Below are positions 1 to 5,770 of a stretch of DNA of 41,237 bases, piece after piece. The position numbers and the translations under genes were made by a program. The first letter of the stretch is position 1. Each line of letters begins with the position of its first letter. The notes under the pieces are model-generated. The model was not told the DNA's origin, ran no database searches, and saw nothing but the letters and a program-made list of their open reading frames with translations. Origin of the DNA: a virus; IMG/VR virus record IMGVR_UViG_3300000553_000052, positions 12,601 to 53,837 of that record; one strand, 5' to 3'.

Positions 1-41
1 TCTTTAAGTTTTGCAATAGCTGTTGGTTGTAATGTAATCAT
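1..41 (-). CDS. A-type iron-sulfur carrier (IscA/HesB-like), 5' end only
   Basis: Only the first 13 codons lie in the window, reading [13 protein letters not shown] before the left edge. The ATG overlaps the TGA stop of the IF-1 gene (ATGA), so the two are translationally coupled. The opening matches the usual start of HesB/IscA/ErpA A-type carriers (M-I-T-L-x-x-x-A-x-x-x-I/L-K), which hold and pass on Fe-S clusters. HesB-like genes are known in marine T4-like phages. The conserved cysteines are outside the window, so the call rests on the N-terminus alone. Confidence 0.5.
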   Translation of the reverse strand, partial: MITLQPTAIAKLK

Positions 42-253
42 CGTCTGTATACTATCCTTGCTTTATTTAAATCGTATGGGCTCATTTCAATATCGACTTT
101 ATCGCCTTGAATGATCTTAATAGTAAACTTACGCAATCGTCCACCGATATACGCAGTCACCATGTGATTGTTTTCTAATTTAACTCTAAATAGTGAATTG
201 CCGAGAACTTCCTCAACCACTCCACTAAACTTTAATACTTCTTCTTTTGCCAA
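38..253 (-). CDS. infA: Translation initiation factor IF-1
   Basis: A 71-residue protein of normal bacterial IF-1 length (71-72). It starts [17 protein letters not shown] and keeps the OB-fold landmarks FRVKLEN, the GRLRK strand, GDKV and the closing EMSPYDL..RIVYRR. IF-1 binds the 30S A site and helps IF-2 and IF-3 select the initiator tRNA. The start is TTG, with an AAGGAAA Shine-Dalgarno about 6 nt upstream; no ATG fits. It ends in an ATGA overlap with the Fe-S carrier gene. Being the penultimate gene of an early-type operon, it probably biases host ribosomes toward phage messages (inference). Complete, with no missing blocks. Confidence 0.95.
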   Translation of the reverse strand: MAKEEVLKFSGVVEEVLGNSLFRVKLENNHMVTAYIGGRLRKFTIKIIQGDKVDIEMSPYDLNKARIVYRR

Positions 254-283
254 CCGTTATTTCCTTAATGTAATACTATTTAA

Positions 284-388
284 CTAATTTTTAGCTATTG
301 AGGTAGATATTAAATACCAAACGATTGCTCCGCCAACTGCGGCACCCATTGTAAAACTCCACGCATAACATAGTACATATTCTATCAT
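284..388 (-). CDS. 34-residue single-pass membrane peptide
   Basis: It starts MIEYVLCYAWSFTMGAAVGG and continues with a hydrophobic stretch to a short hydrophilic tail (SIAKN), so most of it is one membrane segment. The ATG overlaps the TGA of the preceding 96-residue gene (ATGA), which supports translation despite its size. Function unknown. Confidence 0.6.
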   Translation of the reverse strand: MIEYVLCYAWSFTMGAAVGGAIVWYLISTSIAKN

Positions 389-675
389 TTGTTGGCCTTT
401 TGTTCTAATATAATCATATCAAGTTCAGATAAACCTGCCCTAACTTCATTTAATGAGCGGCGACAAACATCATCATAACCAGTCCAATTAGTTTCTGTAA
501 TGCGGGCATAAACATTACGAAATTCATTAGTATCACGTAATAGAAGATTATCTCTAGCTTGCTGTAATGCTCGACGGCAAACATCATCATAACCAGTCCA
601 GTTAGTTTCTGTAATGTGGGCATATATATTACGAAATTCGTCGGTATCGCGTAGTTGTTCGTCAGTTAATATCAT
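385..675 (-). CDS. 96-residue protein made of two tandem 38-residue repeats
   Basis: First gene downstream of the promoter at 709-737. Residues 8-41 and 46-79 are near-identical copies of a unit built around EFRNxYAxITETNWTGYDDVCRR. The unit is predicted helical, with a conserved Trp, Tyr and Cys. The period is 38 residues (114 bp) and the DNA copies have diverged mainly at third positions, so the duplication is not very recent. I do not recognise the family; a repeat that binds the same partner twice is possible. Confidence 0.75.
   Translation of the reverse strand: MILTDEQLRDTDEFRNIYAHITETNWTGYDDVCRRALQQARDNLLLRDTNEFRNVYARITETNWTGYDDVCRRSLNEVRAGLSELDMIILEQKANK
439..654 (-). repeat. Internal 114-bp-period duplication in the 96-residue gene
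   Basis: The DNA at 439-540 and 553-654 encodes the two repeat units. The cores are nearly identical (the ACATCATCATAACCAGTCCA stretch appears in both) and differ at scattered, mostly synonymous positions. Confidence 0.85.
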
Positions 676-708
676 TTTTGATTCTCTAAAGTAATTGTTA
701 ATACAAGT

Positions 709-737
709 ATTATACAGTGAAATTAGTCTTTTGTCAA
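709..737 (-). promoter_or_regulatory. Sigma70 promoter, consensus
   Basis: On the minus strand TTGACA (737-732), a 17-bp spacer and TATAAT (714-709), both boxes perfect. It drives the operon 675 to 41, including infA. The -35 box lies inside the last codons of the 51-residue gene. Confidence 0.9.
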
Positions 738-878
738 TCGATATTCACAAGTTAACTGATGCCAAGTGAATATTTTAACTGTATAAAACAATTCATTAAT
801 GTATTGCTCCACTCGGTAATAATCAGTGTCACCGATTCTTGTTGCATTTCTCTGACTAGGAAGTATTACGTAGCCCAT
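723..878 (-). CDS. 51-residue hypothetical protein
   Basis: It starts MGYVILPSQRNATRIGDTDY and ends CEYRLTKD. The ATG shares one base with the TAA of the 131-residue gene (TAATG), the same coupling used by its neighbours, which is the main reason to accept it. Soluble, no membrane segment. Its 3' end overlaps the next promoter. Function unknown. Confidence 0.6.
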   Translation of the reverse strand: MGYVILPSQRNATRIGDTDYYRVEQYINELFYTVKIFTWHQLTCEYRLTKD

Positions 879-1273
879 TATCCTCTCCGCATCTTACTAA
901 TATCAACAGCATCTTCTTTACTAAACACAGGAATAGCGTTACTCTTATGCAACTGTCCAATGCCAATCATTGCTGTACCTGTGTACACTTTATCTGGTGG
1001 TCGAACACATTGCCCATTGCCTGTTGTTTCTAACGAAGCAATTCGCGGACCAGTGTCACGTCTATATGGTGCAGGCTTAGGTTGTGCAACTGGCGCTTTT
1101 AATCCACGTTGCTTCTTCTTTTCATCGGCTTCAATGCCCCAACGCTTCTGTAACTCTTTCCAAGATTCTTCTTCCATACGTGCCCTTTGTGCGTGTATAA
1201 CAGTGCGAAACTTTGCCTTACCTTTCTTCTTACCTGTTGTAGTAAGATACGCTTTTTCCATGTGCATTGACAT
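878..1273 (-). CDS. 131-residue basic hypothetical phage protein
   Basis: The N-terminal half is rich in Lys/Arg and charged helices (TTTGKKKGKAKFR...). The C-terminal half carries a compact GTAMIGIGQLHKSNAIP block followed by an SKEDAVDISKMRR tail, a pattern I associate with conserved T4-like phage hypotheticals. It starts at a TAATG overlap with the upstream gene. The N-terminus has several Met codons (residues 1, 3 and 5); the first gives the coupling. A nucleic-acid-binding role is possible from the charge, but no domain is recognised. Confidence 0.75.
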   Translation of the reverse strand: MSMHMEKAYLTTTGKKKGKAKFRTVIHAQRARMEEESWKELQKRWGIEADEKKKQRGLKAPVAQPKPAPYRRDTGPRIASLETTGNGQCVRPPDKVYTGTAMIGIGQLHKSNAIPVFSKEDAVDISKMRRG

Positions 1274-1518
1274 TAACTTCTCTTTTCTAATTCTGCTGTT
1301 AGCCCACGATATGCTTTTGTGTTTGTTTGATTATTTTTCTCTAACAACCAAATACAGTTTTGAATATGCGATGTAGACATATCAACTATAGCAACTCCGA
1401 CACACTCTTTAGTCAACCACATCTTGCCATTCTTAAGTCTATGCTGTTGGAAAAAATTATTTGGATCTGGGATTGCTAATCTATCCCATACCTGTTGTTG
1501 TTCTTTAGTTAACGTCAT
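1273..1518 (-). CDS. 81-residue hypothetical protein
   Basis: It starts MTLTKEQQQVWDRLAIPDPNN and is soluble and mixed alpha/beta, with the motif STSHIQNCIWLLEKNN. It is coupled at both ends: an ATGA overlap with the upstream Cys-rich gene and TAATG with the next gene. No family recognised. Confidence 0.7.
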   Translation of the reverse strand: MTLTKEQQQVWDRLAIPDPNNFFQQHRLKNGKMWLTKECVGVAIVDMSTSHIQNCIWLLEKNNQTNTKAYRGLTAELEKRS

Positions 1519-1706
1519 TCTTCCACTAACTCGTCATCACAAGTAAATTGCCCAACCATATCACACATTGAGCTAAAGCAGAATGGACAAAACGCTACAG
1601 GTAACATACCAAAGTAACCAAGTGTGCCTCCTTCATCTTCTGTAAAGTCGCATGAACAAATGTTACACTTATGTTCCTCACCGACATGCTCGAAGCCAAC
1701 TATCAT
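1515..1706 (-). CDS. 63-residue zinc-ribbon-like protein
   Basis: It has CNIC near residue 14 and CPFC near residue 41, two CxxC knuckles about 24 residues apart, plus further cysteines. This fits a small rubredoxin-like or zinc-ribbon fold that binds one Zn. Small zinc ribbons in phages often act on RNA polymerase or nucleic acids, but nothing here fixes the target. It starts at an ATGA overlap with the upstream gene. Confidence 0.7.
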   Translation of the reverse strand: MIVGFEHVGEEHKCNICSCDFTEDEGGTLGYFGMLPVAFCPFCFSSMCDMVGQFTCDDELVEE

Positions 1707-1900
1707 AAGCCAGTACCTGTAGTTGCAATTAAGTCTCGCTTAATCATGTTGTACGCAGTGCGCTCGTGTCTATCCAAGTCGTCCCAACAACCTTCCATAT
1801 CTTGAAGTATTGCAAATAAGCCATGTATACCTTGTATGTTACCGTAACCAGTAACAACTCTATACGCATCTTCTATATCCATATAAACCGGAACGCCCAT
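1703..1900 (-). CDS. 65-residue hypothetical protein
   Basis: First gene after the promoter at 1933-1961. It starts MGVPVYMDIEDAYRVVTGYG, soluble, with a C-terminal helix (DRHERTAYNMIKRDLIA). The leader carries AAAGG upstream of the ATG. Function unknown. Confidence 0.7.
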   Translation of the reverse strand: MGVPVYMDIEDAYRVVTGYGNIQGIHGLFAILQDMEGCWDDLDRHERTAYNMIKRDLIATTGTGL

Positions 1901-1932
1901 ACTCAGTACCTTTCTTAATTGTCAATACAAGT

Positions 1933-1961
1933 ATTATACAGTAAAATTAGTCGTTTGTCAA
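1933..1961 (-). promoter_or_regulatory. Sigma70 promoter, consensus
   Basis: TTGACA (1961-1956), 17 bp, TATAAT (1938-1933) on the minus strand. It drives the operon 1900 to 723. Confidence 0.9.
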
Positions 1962-1969
1962 GAGATATT

Positions 1970-2332
1970 TTATTGGTTAAATGATTGCTGTGAGAAGCGT
2001 TTAGCCATTGCTTTTTGTGTGTTTGCTTTAGATGGATTTCCAGTACCGAGTTCTTCATGCGAAAATAAACCATATAGATCAATTAGCATTGGATTTTTGC
2101 TGTGTACTTTATAAACTATACTAATATCAGTCGAAAGATGCGCATGTCGTAAATTTGGAATAGTTGTATTATATAAACCACTTGACGCAAATTTTCTATC
2201 TGACGCACCGAATGGTGCAAGGGGATTGTTTCTTTTAAATTCAAAAAAATCTAATAGTTTTTGAACTACTTGTCTGTGTTTAATCAATGATTCTACATGA
2301 AGAGAACATTCTCTAAATTGCACCTGCTCCAT
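1970..2332 (-). CDS. RelE/YafQ-like toxin-fold protein (putative)
   Basis: A 120-residue protein starting MEQVQFRECSLHVESL. An upstream in-frame ATG at 2347 exists, but the ATG at 2332 forms a TAATG overlap with the upstream gene, so it is preferred. The C-terminal half (NLRHAHLSTDISIVYKV, then DLYGLFSHEELGTG) resembles the beta-sheet core and tail of RelE/ParE/YafQ ribosome-dependent mRNA interferases, which have the arrangement lxHaHLs.D..ivYk....l.ly.l..H.eL. A 64-residue partner lies directly upstream, as in toxin-antitoxin pairs. Catalytic residues cannot be assigned by eye, so it could also be an inactive ribosome-binding relative. Confidence 0.5.
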   Translation of the reverse strand: MEQVQFRECSLHVESLIKHRQVVQKLLDFFEFKRNNPLAPFGASDRKFASSGLYNTTIPNLRHAHLSTDISIVYKVHSKNPMLIDLYGLFSHEELGTGNPSKANTQKAMAKRFSQQSFNQ

Positions 2333-2526
2333 TAAACAATTCCACAAAGTTGCTTAGTACGTGCAATCATTTCATCTGCTGTATAAGTAGTCCACGCAGA
2401 ATCTGGAAGTTGTGCAGTTTTTACAATGTTAAACAAATCATTATTGCTGTAACCTGTATCATTTTCAGCAACAATTGACTCCATCAATGCTTCATCATTT
2501 GTTTTTTTAATTTCGTTTAACTTCAT
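2332..2526 (-). CDS. 64-residue protein upstream of the RelE-like gene
   Basis: It starts MKLNEIKKTNDEALMESIVA behind a clear AAGGAG ribosome site. Acidic and helical, with no recognisable DNA-binding motif. Position, size and tight coupling are what an antitoxin would show, but no antitoxin family is recognised. Confidence 0.65.
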   Translation of the reverse strand: MKLNEIKKTNDEALMESIVAENDTGYSNNDLFNIVKTAQLPDSAWTTYTADEMIARTKQLCGIV

Positions 2527-2557
2527 AACTAACTCCTTATTAACTATTTATGTGTAC

Positions 2558-2586
2558 ATTATACAATCATTCAGAGTAGTTGTCAA
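2558..2586 (-). promoter_or_regulatory. Sigma70 promoter, consensus
   Basis: TTGACA (2586-2581), 17 bp, TATAAT (2563-2558) on the minus strand. It drives the 64-residue/RelE-like pair. Confidence 0.9.
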
Positions 2587-2589
2587 CCG

Positions 2590-2898
2590 TTATTTAAGTA
2601 GCAATTCTTTGCTTGGGAATAGGTCTTTAGCAAGTGCCCACAGTTCTTCTTCTGTTGCGGCCTGGCAGATAAATGCATGATTTATAGCATCATACATCAT
2701 GACGCGGTCAGCAACAACTTCAACGCTAACTAGCTTAACTGATTTAAGTACATCATTAATTACTTTATCTCGACGTGCTTCATCTAGTGCTGGCTTAATA
2801 CCAGTGAAGAACTTAACCATAAAGAATGTTGTGAATATAAAACAAAACACGAGATATGCTGTCCACATTCCGTGTAGTATTGACATAGCTAAGTCCAT
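2590..2898 (-). CDS. 102-residue membrane-anchored hypothetical protein
   Basis: One strong hydrophobic helix at about residues 8-30 (YLVFCFIFTTFFMVKFF), followed by a soluble domain with a VSVEVVADRVMMYDAINHAF strand-rich part and a helical C-terminus (EEELWALAKDLF). It is probably an inner-membrane protein with a cytoplasmic tail. A GAGAAAA ribosome site precedes the ATG, which overlaps the 285-residue gene by 10 bp. Function unknown. Confidence 0.7.
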   Translation of the reverse strand: MDLAMSILHGMWTAYLVFCFIFTTFFMVKFFTGIKPALDEARRDKVINDVLKSVKLVSVEVVADRVMMYDAINHAFICQAATEEELWALAKDLFPSKELLLK

Positions 2899-3746
2899 AA
2901 ATTTTCTCTTATCTTAATTAAACGTGTAAGCATTTCTGTATCTTCATCTGAGTATTGCTTTTCAAGTGCAGTACTAGCATCAAGAACGCGACGTGTTTCT
3001 GCCTTGTCTTCGTCAGTTTTATCGTCTGACATCAATGACCAAAAATCATCATCGCCACCATTCTCTGCCACTTGTTTTAGTCGACGCCGTTCACATAGCG
3101 CACTCCAACCACTTGCTTCACTTTCATCTACACGACGTGGGCGAACATGTTTCCACCAGTAGTACAATGCCCATTTCTCTTTAGCGGCAATTGCTTGATG
3201 AGTTGGTTGTCCAAAGTCTGGATGGTCCACAGGAATATAAGCATCGTCATATTGAAGAGTCATTTCCCACTGTAGGTGTGCAATAGCGGCTTCGGCACAG
3301 CGCCACTCCATAAACCAGCGAGTGTACCATTGTTCTCTCCACCATGGCAGATTGTATTTTGCACGTTCTTCTTTATTTGCCCAACATAGATGACTCCATG
3401 CTGTTTCAATTTCAATAAAGTCTACAAAGCTATCAAATGAGCAATGTAGTAAACGTGTACTAAACTCATGCCATTGCCCACGTTTAAGTGTGCTTGTAAG
3501 CGCATGTGTCTTAGTTGTATAGCGGTTGTTTAGATAGTAGCGTACATCATTAATCTTGTCTGGCACATAGCAAAAAACATCCTGTGCTTTGTGCAATGCT
3601 GTTTCGACTAGCCAGTAGCGAAATGGATGTGTAGTTTTTGCTAACCTGGTCCACGTATTCCATTCTTCACCTGTACCACTTGGGATACATTTAGTACCAC
3701 GAAGCCAGTCCGCAAACTTTCCAATTGTCCAATAGTGTGATCTCAT
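2889..3746 (-). CDS. 285-residue Trp-rich conserved phage protein
   Basis: It starts MRSHYWTIGKFADWLRGTKC, and tryptophans recur throughout (WYTRWFMEW, WALYYWWKHVRPRR). The last third is acidic (NGGDDDFWSLMSDDKTDED). Mostly helical, with no signal or membrane segment. The ATG overlaps the stop of the 44-residue gene (TAATG). I have the impression of a family common in T4-like marine and freshwater phages, but no activity is recognised. Confidence 0.75.
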   Translation of the reverse strand: MRSHYWTIGKFADWLRGTKCIPSGTGEEWNTWTRLAKTTHPFRYWLVETALHKAQDVFCYVPDKINDVRYYLNNRYTTKTHALTSTLKRGQWHEFSTRLLHCSFDSFVDFIEIETAWSHLCWANKEERAKYNLPWWREQWYTRWFMEWRCAEAAIAHLQWEMTLQYDDAYIPVDHPDFGQPTHQAIAAKEKWALYYWWKHVRPRRVDESEASGWSALCERRRLKQVAENGGDDDFWSLMSDDKTDEDKAETRRVLDASTALEKQYSDEDTEMLTRLIKIRENLWT

Positions 3747-3880
3747 TACATAGTACCTTTCAGTGTTTCGATTATTGCCATTATGATTGCGGGATCAACT
3801 TTAAGTTTAGTTGCTACTTCAAATACGTCCCAATGTCTTTCTAATAATTCCTGTACTGCCAACAGTAAATCATGTTTCAT
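3746..3880 (-). CDS. 44-residue helix-turn-helix-like microprotein
   Basis: It starts MKHDLLLAVQELLERHWDVF, followed by EVATKLKVDPAIIMAIIETL, which has the spacing of a helix-turn-helix (helix, turn at KVDP, helix). Two adjacent ATGs (3883 and 3880) both overlap the upstream TGA. It ends in TAATG with the 285-residue gene. It could be a small regulator; this is inference from pattern only. Confidence 0.6.
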   Translation of the reverse strand: MKHDLLLAVQELLERHWDVFEVATKLKVDPAIIMAIIETLKGTM

Positions 3881-4065
3881 CATTGCTTGAAATGCTCCGT
3901 TAATTGAATTGCGGCGTCATCATACCCATTGTTATACAGTGTATTTACGCAATCTTGTACTATTTGCTCAGCAAAAAATTCAATTTCTTTCCAAGTTGCT
4001 TCTGGGCTATTACTATCAATAGTTAACCCACATTCGTCGGCTAATGCTTTAATCTTCTCGTTCAT
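3880..4065 (-). CDS. 61-residue conserved small phage protein
   Basis: It starts MNEKIKALADECGLTID and carries FFAEQIVQDCVNTL. It is related to the next upstream gene (shared MNExxKALAxE opening, FAExIVxxC core, C-terminal HF), so the two are tandem paralogs. Helical and soluble. Function unknown. Confidence 0.7.
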   Translation of the reverse strand: MNEKIKALADECGLTIDSNSPEATWKEIEFFAEQIVQDCVNTLYNNGYDDAAIQLTEHFKQ

Positions 4066-4298
4066 TCTTCAACTCCGAAATGTTTCTTAATCAAATCAAA
4101 AGCCTGGCCTCTACTGACCATATCACGCAACATAGGACTCAACGCTACGCCACATTCAGTCACAATCAACTCAGCAAACTTTACTAATTCAACTTCGCTA
4201 AACTCGTAACACTCATGTACAGTTCCGTCATTAAATTCAGTTGAACAAAAATGTTCTTTAGCAAGTGCTTTAAGTATCTCGTTCATTATAGATCTCAT
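4062..4298 (-). CDS. 78-residue paralog of the 61-residue protein
   Basis: The paralogous core FAELIVTECG sits near residue 40, and the C-terminus ends IKKHFGVEE. The chosen ATG (4298) overlaps the upstream TGA; an internal ATG at residue 5 (MNEILKALAKE) aligns better with the paralog and may be the true start. Helical small protein of a family seen often in T4-like phages. Function unknown. Confidence 0.7.
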   Translation of the reverse strand: MRSIMNEILKALAKEHFCSTEFNDGTVHECYEFSEVELVKFAELIVTECGVALSPMLRDMVSRGQAFDLIKKHFGVEE

Positions 4299-4462
4299 TT
4301 ATTAGCATTGCGTTCCTTTTCGATCCGAGCGTGTGCTTTTAGCATAGTGGCATGTGCCCGCTCTGCCGCAGCCAATGCCTCTCGCATATACTCAATTTTC
4401 TCTTCAATTGTGGGCTCTTTTTTTGGTAATTTAGTATTCAATTCGTTTAAGTCATCAGTCAT
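4295..4462 (-). CDS. 55-residue helical hypothetical protein
   Basis: The start is MTDDLNELNTKLPKKEP, behind a CTGGAGC ribosome site. An in-frame ATG further upstream (4495) lies inside the -10 box of the promoter at 4487-4515 and cannot be on the transcript. The C-terminal half is one long Ala-rich charged helix, probably a coiled coil. Overlaps the next gene by ATGA. Confidence 0.7.
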   Translation of the reverse strand: MTDDLNELNTKLPKKEPTIEEKIEYMREALAAAERAHATMLKAHARIEKERNANK

Positions 4463-4486
4463 ATATTGCTCCAGTTCAATACAAAT

Positions 4487-4515
4487 ATTATACATTCAAA
4501 TGAAGTAGATGTCAA
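4487..4515 (-). promoter_or_regulatory. Sigma70 promoter, consensus
   Basis: TTGACA (4515-4510), 17 bp, TATAAT (4492-4487) on the minus strand. It drives the operon 4462 to 2590. The -35 lies 2 nt beyond the stop of the 39-residue gene. Confidence 0.9.
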
Positions 4516-4516
4516 T

Positions 4517-4636
4517 CTAATCTTGAATATTTGCTTCCCATCGTAGACGAGCAATTTCATCTTTAAGTTTTATGTTTTTTACGATTTCTTGTTGCAGTTT
4601 AGCTAGTGTTTCAAAGTATGCTTCTTCCCAGTTCAT
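4517..4636 (-). CDS. 39-residue helical microprotein
   Basis: It starts MNWEEAYFETLAKLQQEIVK and ends EIARLRWEANIQD. Heptad-like Leu/Ile spacing suggests a short coiled coil. The ATG overlaps the TGA of the 110-residue gene (ATGA). Function unknown. Confidence 0.6.
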   Translation of the reverse strand: MNWEEAYFETLAKLQQEIVKNIKLKDEIARLRWEANIQD

Positions 4637-4965
4637 TTTATTTTCCTAAATTCTTCAACGTCTTTAATTGCTGACTTTAATGTTTCTGCATAATTAAATG
4701 CTTGCTGTTTTGTTAACAGTGTAGTCGATTGAGTTTTAATATAACCCTTAGTTAGCAATGTCCAGATATGTTGCCAACGATTCATAGTCCACCAATTAGT
4801 CTTTTGTGTAGTATAAATGTGTACAGCAATACCGCAGTCATCTGCTTCGATGCTAACTTCCTGTTGTCCGTCATCGCAACCACATTCGCAGGAGACAGTA
4901 TACATTTTCATATCACCCCAACTCTTATGTAACATAATTCCTTCTGCTGGTATTTGTGTTTCCAT
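4633..4965 (-). CDS. 110-residue conserved phage hypothetical protein
   Basis: The N-terminal half is beta-rich with an ECGCDD cysteine motif (residues 27-32) and a WWTMNRWQHIWTLL aromatic helix; the C-terminal half is helical (KQQAFNYAETLKSAI). The CxC pair could bind metal. The arrangement (cysteine-bearing strand region, aromatic helix, helical tail) is one I have seen in T4-like hypotheticals; function unknown. Confidence 0.7.
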   Translation of the reverse strand: METQIPAEGIMLHKSWGDMKMYTVSCECGCDDGQQEVSIEADDCGIAVHIYTTQKTNWWTMNRWQHIWTLLTKGYIKTQSTTLLTKQQAFNYAETLKSAIKDVEEFRKIK

Positions 4966-4972
4966 ACAACTC

Positions 4973-5149
4973 CTAGTGTGCTAATACTGCCATTAAATGT
5001 ATCTGCGGGTCATTAAATTCAAACTTGTAATGCAGTGGGCTCATTGATAACAATTGTAAATCCCACTCATTGTTATTTAAGTTCGCATGACACCAGTCAA
5101 TACATTTTGCGGTACGGGCAACATCACTGTAGATATCAATCTTGTACAT
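4973..5149 (-). CDS. 58-residue conserved phage hypothetical protein
   Basis: It reads MYKIDIYSDVARTAKCIDWC and later PLHYKFEFNDPQIHLMAVL, a small alpha/beta protein. Two starts are possible: ATG 5164 (five residues longer, no ribosome site) and ATG 5149, which follows AGAGAA and gives the natural first beta strand; the latter is chosen. It overlaps the upstream gene by 14 bp. Function unknown. Confidence 0.65.
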   Translation of the reverse strand: MYKIDIYSDVARTAKCIDWCHANLNNNEWDLQLLSMSPLHYKFEFNDPQIHLMAVLAH

Positions 5150-5618
5150 CGTTCTCTGTGCCATATAATAAATTTTCTAACGTCTTGTAGTGCTCATATG
5201 CTTGCTGTAATGCTTCATACTTAGCAAGTAGCTCTGCTTTAGGTTCGAGTATGCTAAGACGTTGCTCTACTTTCTGCATCCACGTAACCATACTTTTCCC
5301 ACCAATCACAATGTCTGGTTCAAACCCTTCTAACGTTAGTTGCCCAGACATTGATACTTTTGCCGCAGTCGAATTTACCCATGCTGTATTTGCCATACTT
5401 AAACCGCCGCCACCTGCGCCAATGCCGGATACAGTAATATTTGATGGTATTGCACCAGAGCCAAACGTATTAGTACCACTTGCGCCAATGCCGGATACAG
5501 TAATATTTGATGGTATTGCACCAGAGCCAAACGTATTAGTACCACTTGCACCAGCGCCACCAACTAATACCTGCCCACTAGATCCAGCGCCGTTAAGCGT
5601 AACATTATTAGTCGCCAC
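5136..5618 (-). CDS. 160-residue Gly-rich structural-type protein with perfect tandem repeat
   Basis: The start is GTG (5618), behind AAGGA; the frame is open further upstream but without a ribosome site. The N-terminal part is a Gly/Ser/Asn fibre-like sequence containing two identical 22-residue repeats (core TNTFGSGAIPSNITVSG). The C-terminal part is a compact domain (GFEPDIVIGGKSMVTWMQKV, then EQRLSILEPKAEL and a long helix). The domain pattern of a DIxIxGKSL-like strand followed by EQRLxIL and a helical tail recurs in T4-like phages, often on virion-associated proteins. A minor structural role is my inference. Confidence 0.7.
   Translation of the reverse strand: MATNNVTLNGAGSSGQVLVGGAGASGTNTFGSGAIPSNITVSGIGASGTNTFGSGAIPSNITVSGIGAGGGGLSMANTAWVNSTAAKVSMSGQLTLEGFEPDIVIGGKSMVTWMQKVEQRLSILEPKAELLAKYEALQQAYEHYKTLENLLYGTENDVQD
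5415..5546. repeat. Perfect 2 x 66-bp tandem repeat
   Basis: Positions 5415-5480 and 5481-5546 are identical base for base; a degenerate third copy begins at 5547. The unit is a multiple of three, so copy number changes keep the frame. Confidence 0.95.
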
Positions 5619-5769
5619 TAGTTTCGTCCTTGCAATCACAGTTGCGACCTTGATTACAATTGCCCGTACAGCCAGTGTCGCTACAACCATTCGGTCCAAC
5701 CACCATATAAACCAAACCCCAACCAATCGCTACCATTACTGCTAGTGCTAATATTACGTAACTAATCAT
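5608..5769 (-). CDS. 53-residue membrane protein with Cys-rich tail
   Basis: It starts MISYVILALAVMVAIGWGLV behind a strong GGGAGGT site; an earlier in-frame ATG (5817) would overlap the upstream gene by 47 bp and lacks a site. One N-terminal membrane helix is followed by a short tail with five cysteines (CSDTGCTGNCNQGRNCDC). The tail could be periplasmic and disulfide-bonded or metal-binding. Compare the Cys-rich membrane peptide at 39679. Function unknown. Confidence 0.75.
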   Translation of the reverse strand: MISYVILALAVMVAIGWGLVYMVVGPNGCSDTGCTGNCNQGRNCDCKDETSGD

Positions 5770-5770
5770 A

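Noticed and set aside
759-1376. Long plus-strand open frame (205 codons)
   Set aside because: It is antisense to two coupled leftward genes with TAATG/ATGA junctions and phage-like composition; it has no ribosome site.
5415-5546. CRISPR-like repeat
   Set aside because: Two directly abutting copies within a coding frame, no spacers and no cas genes.
5251-5745. Plus-strand Pro-rich open frame (164 codons)
   Set aside because: It is the complement of the Gly-rich repeat gene; the repeat keeps both strands open.
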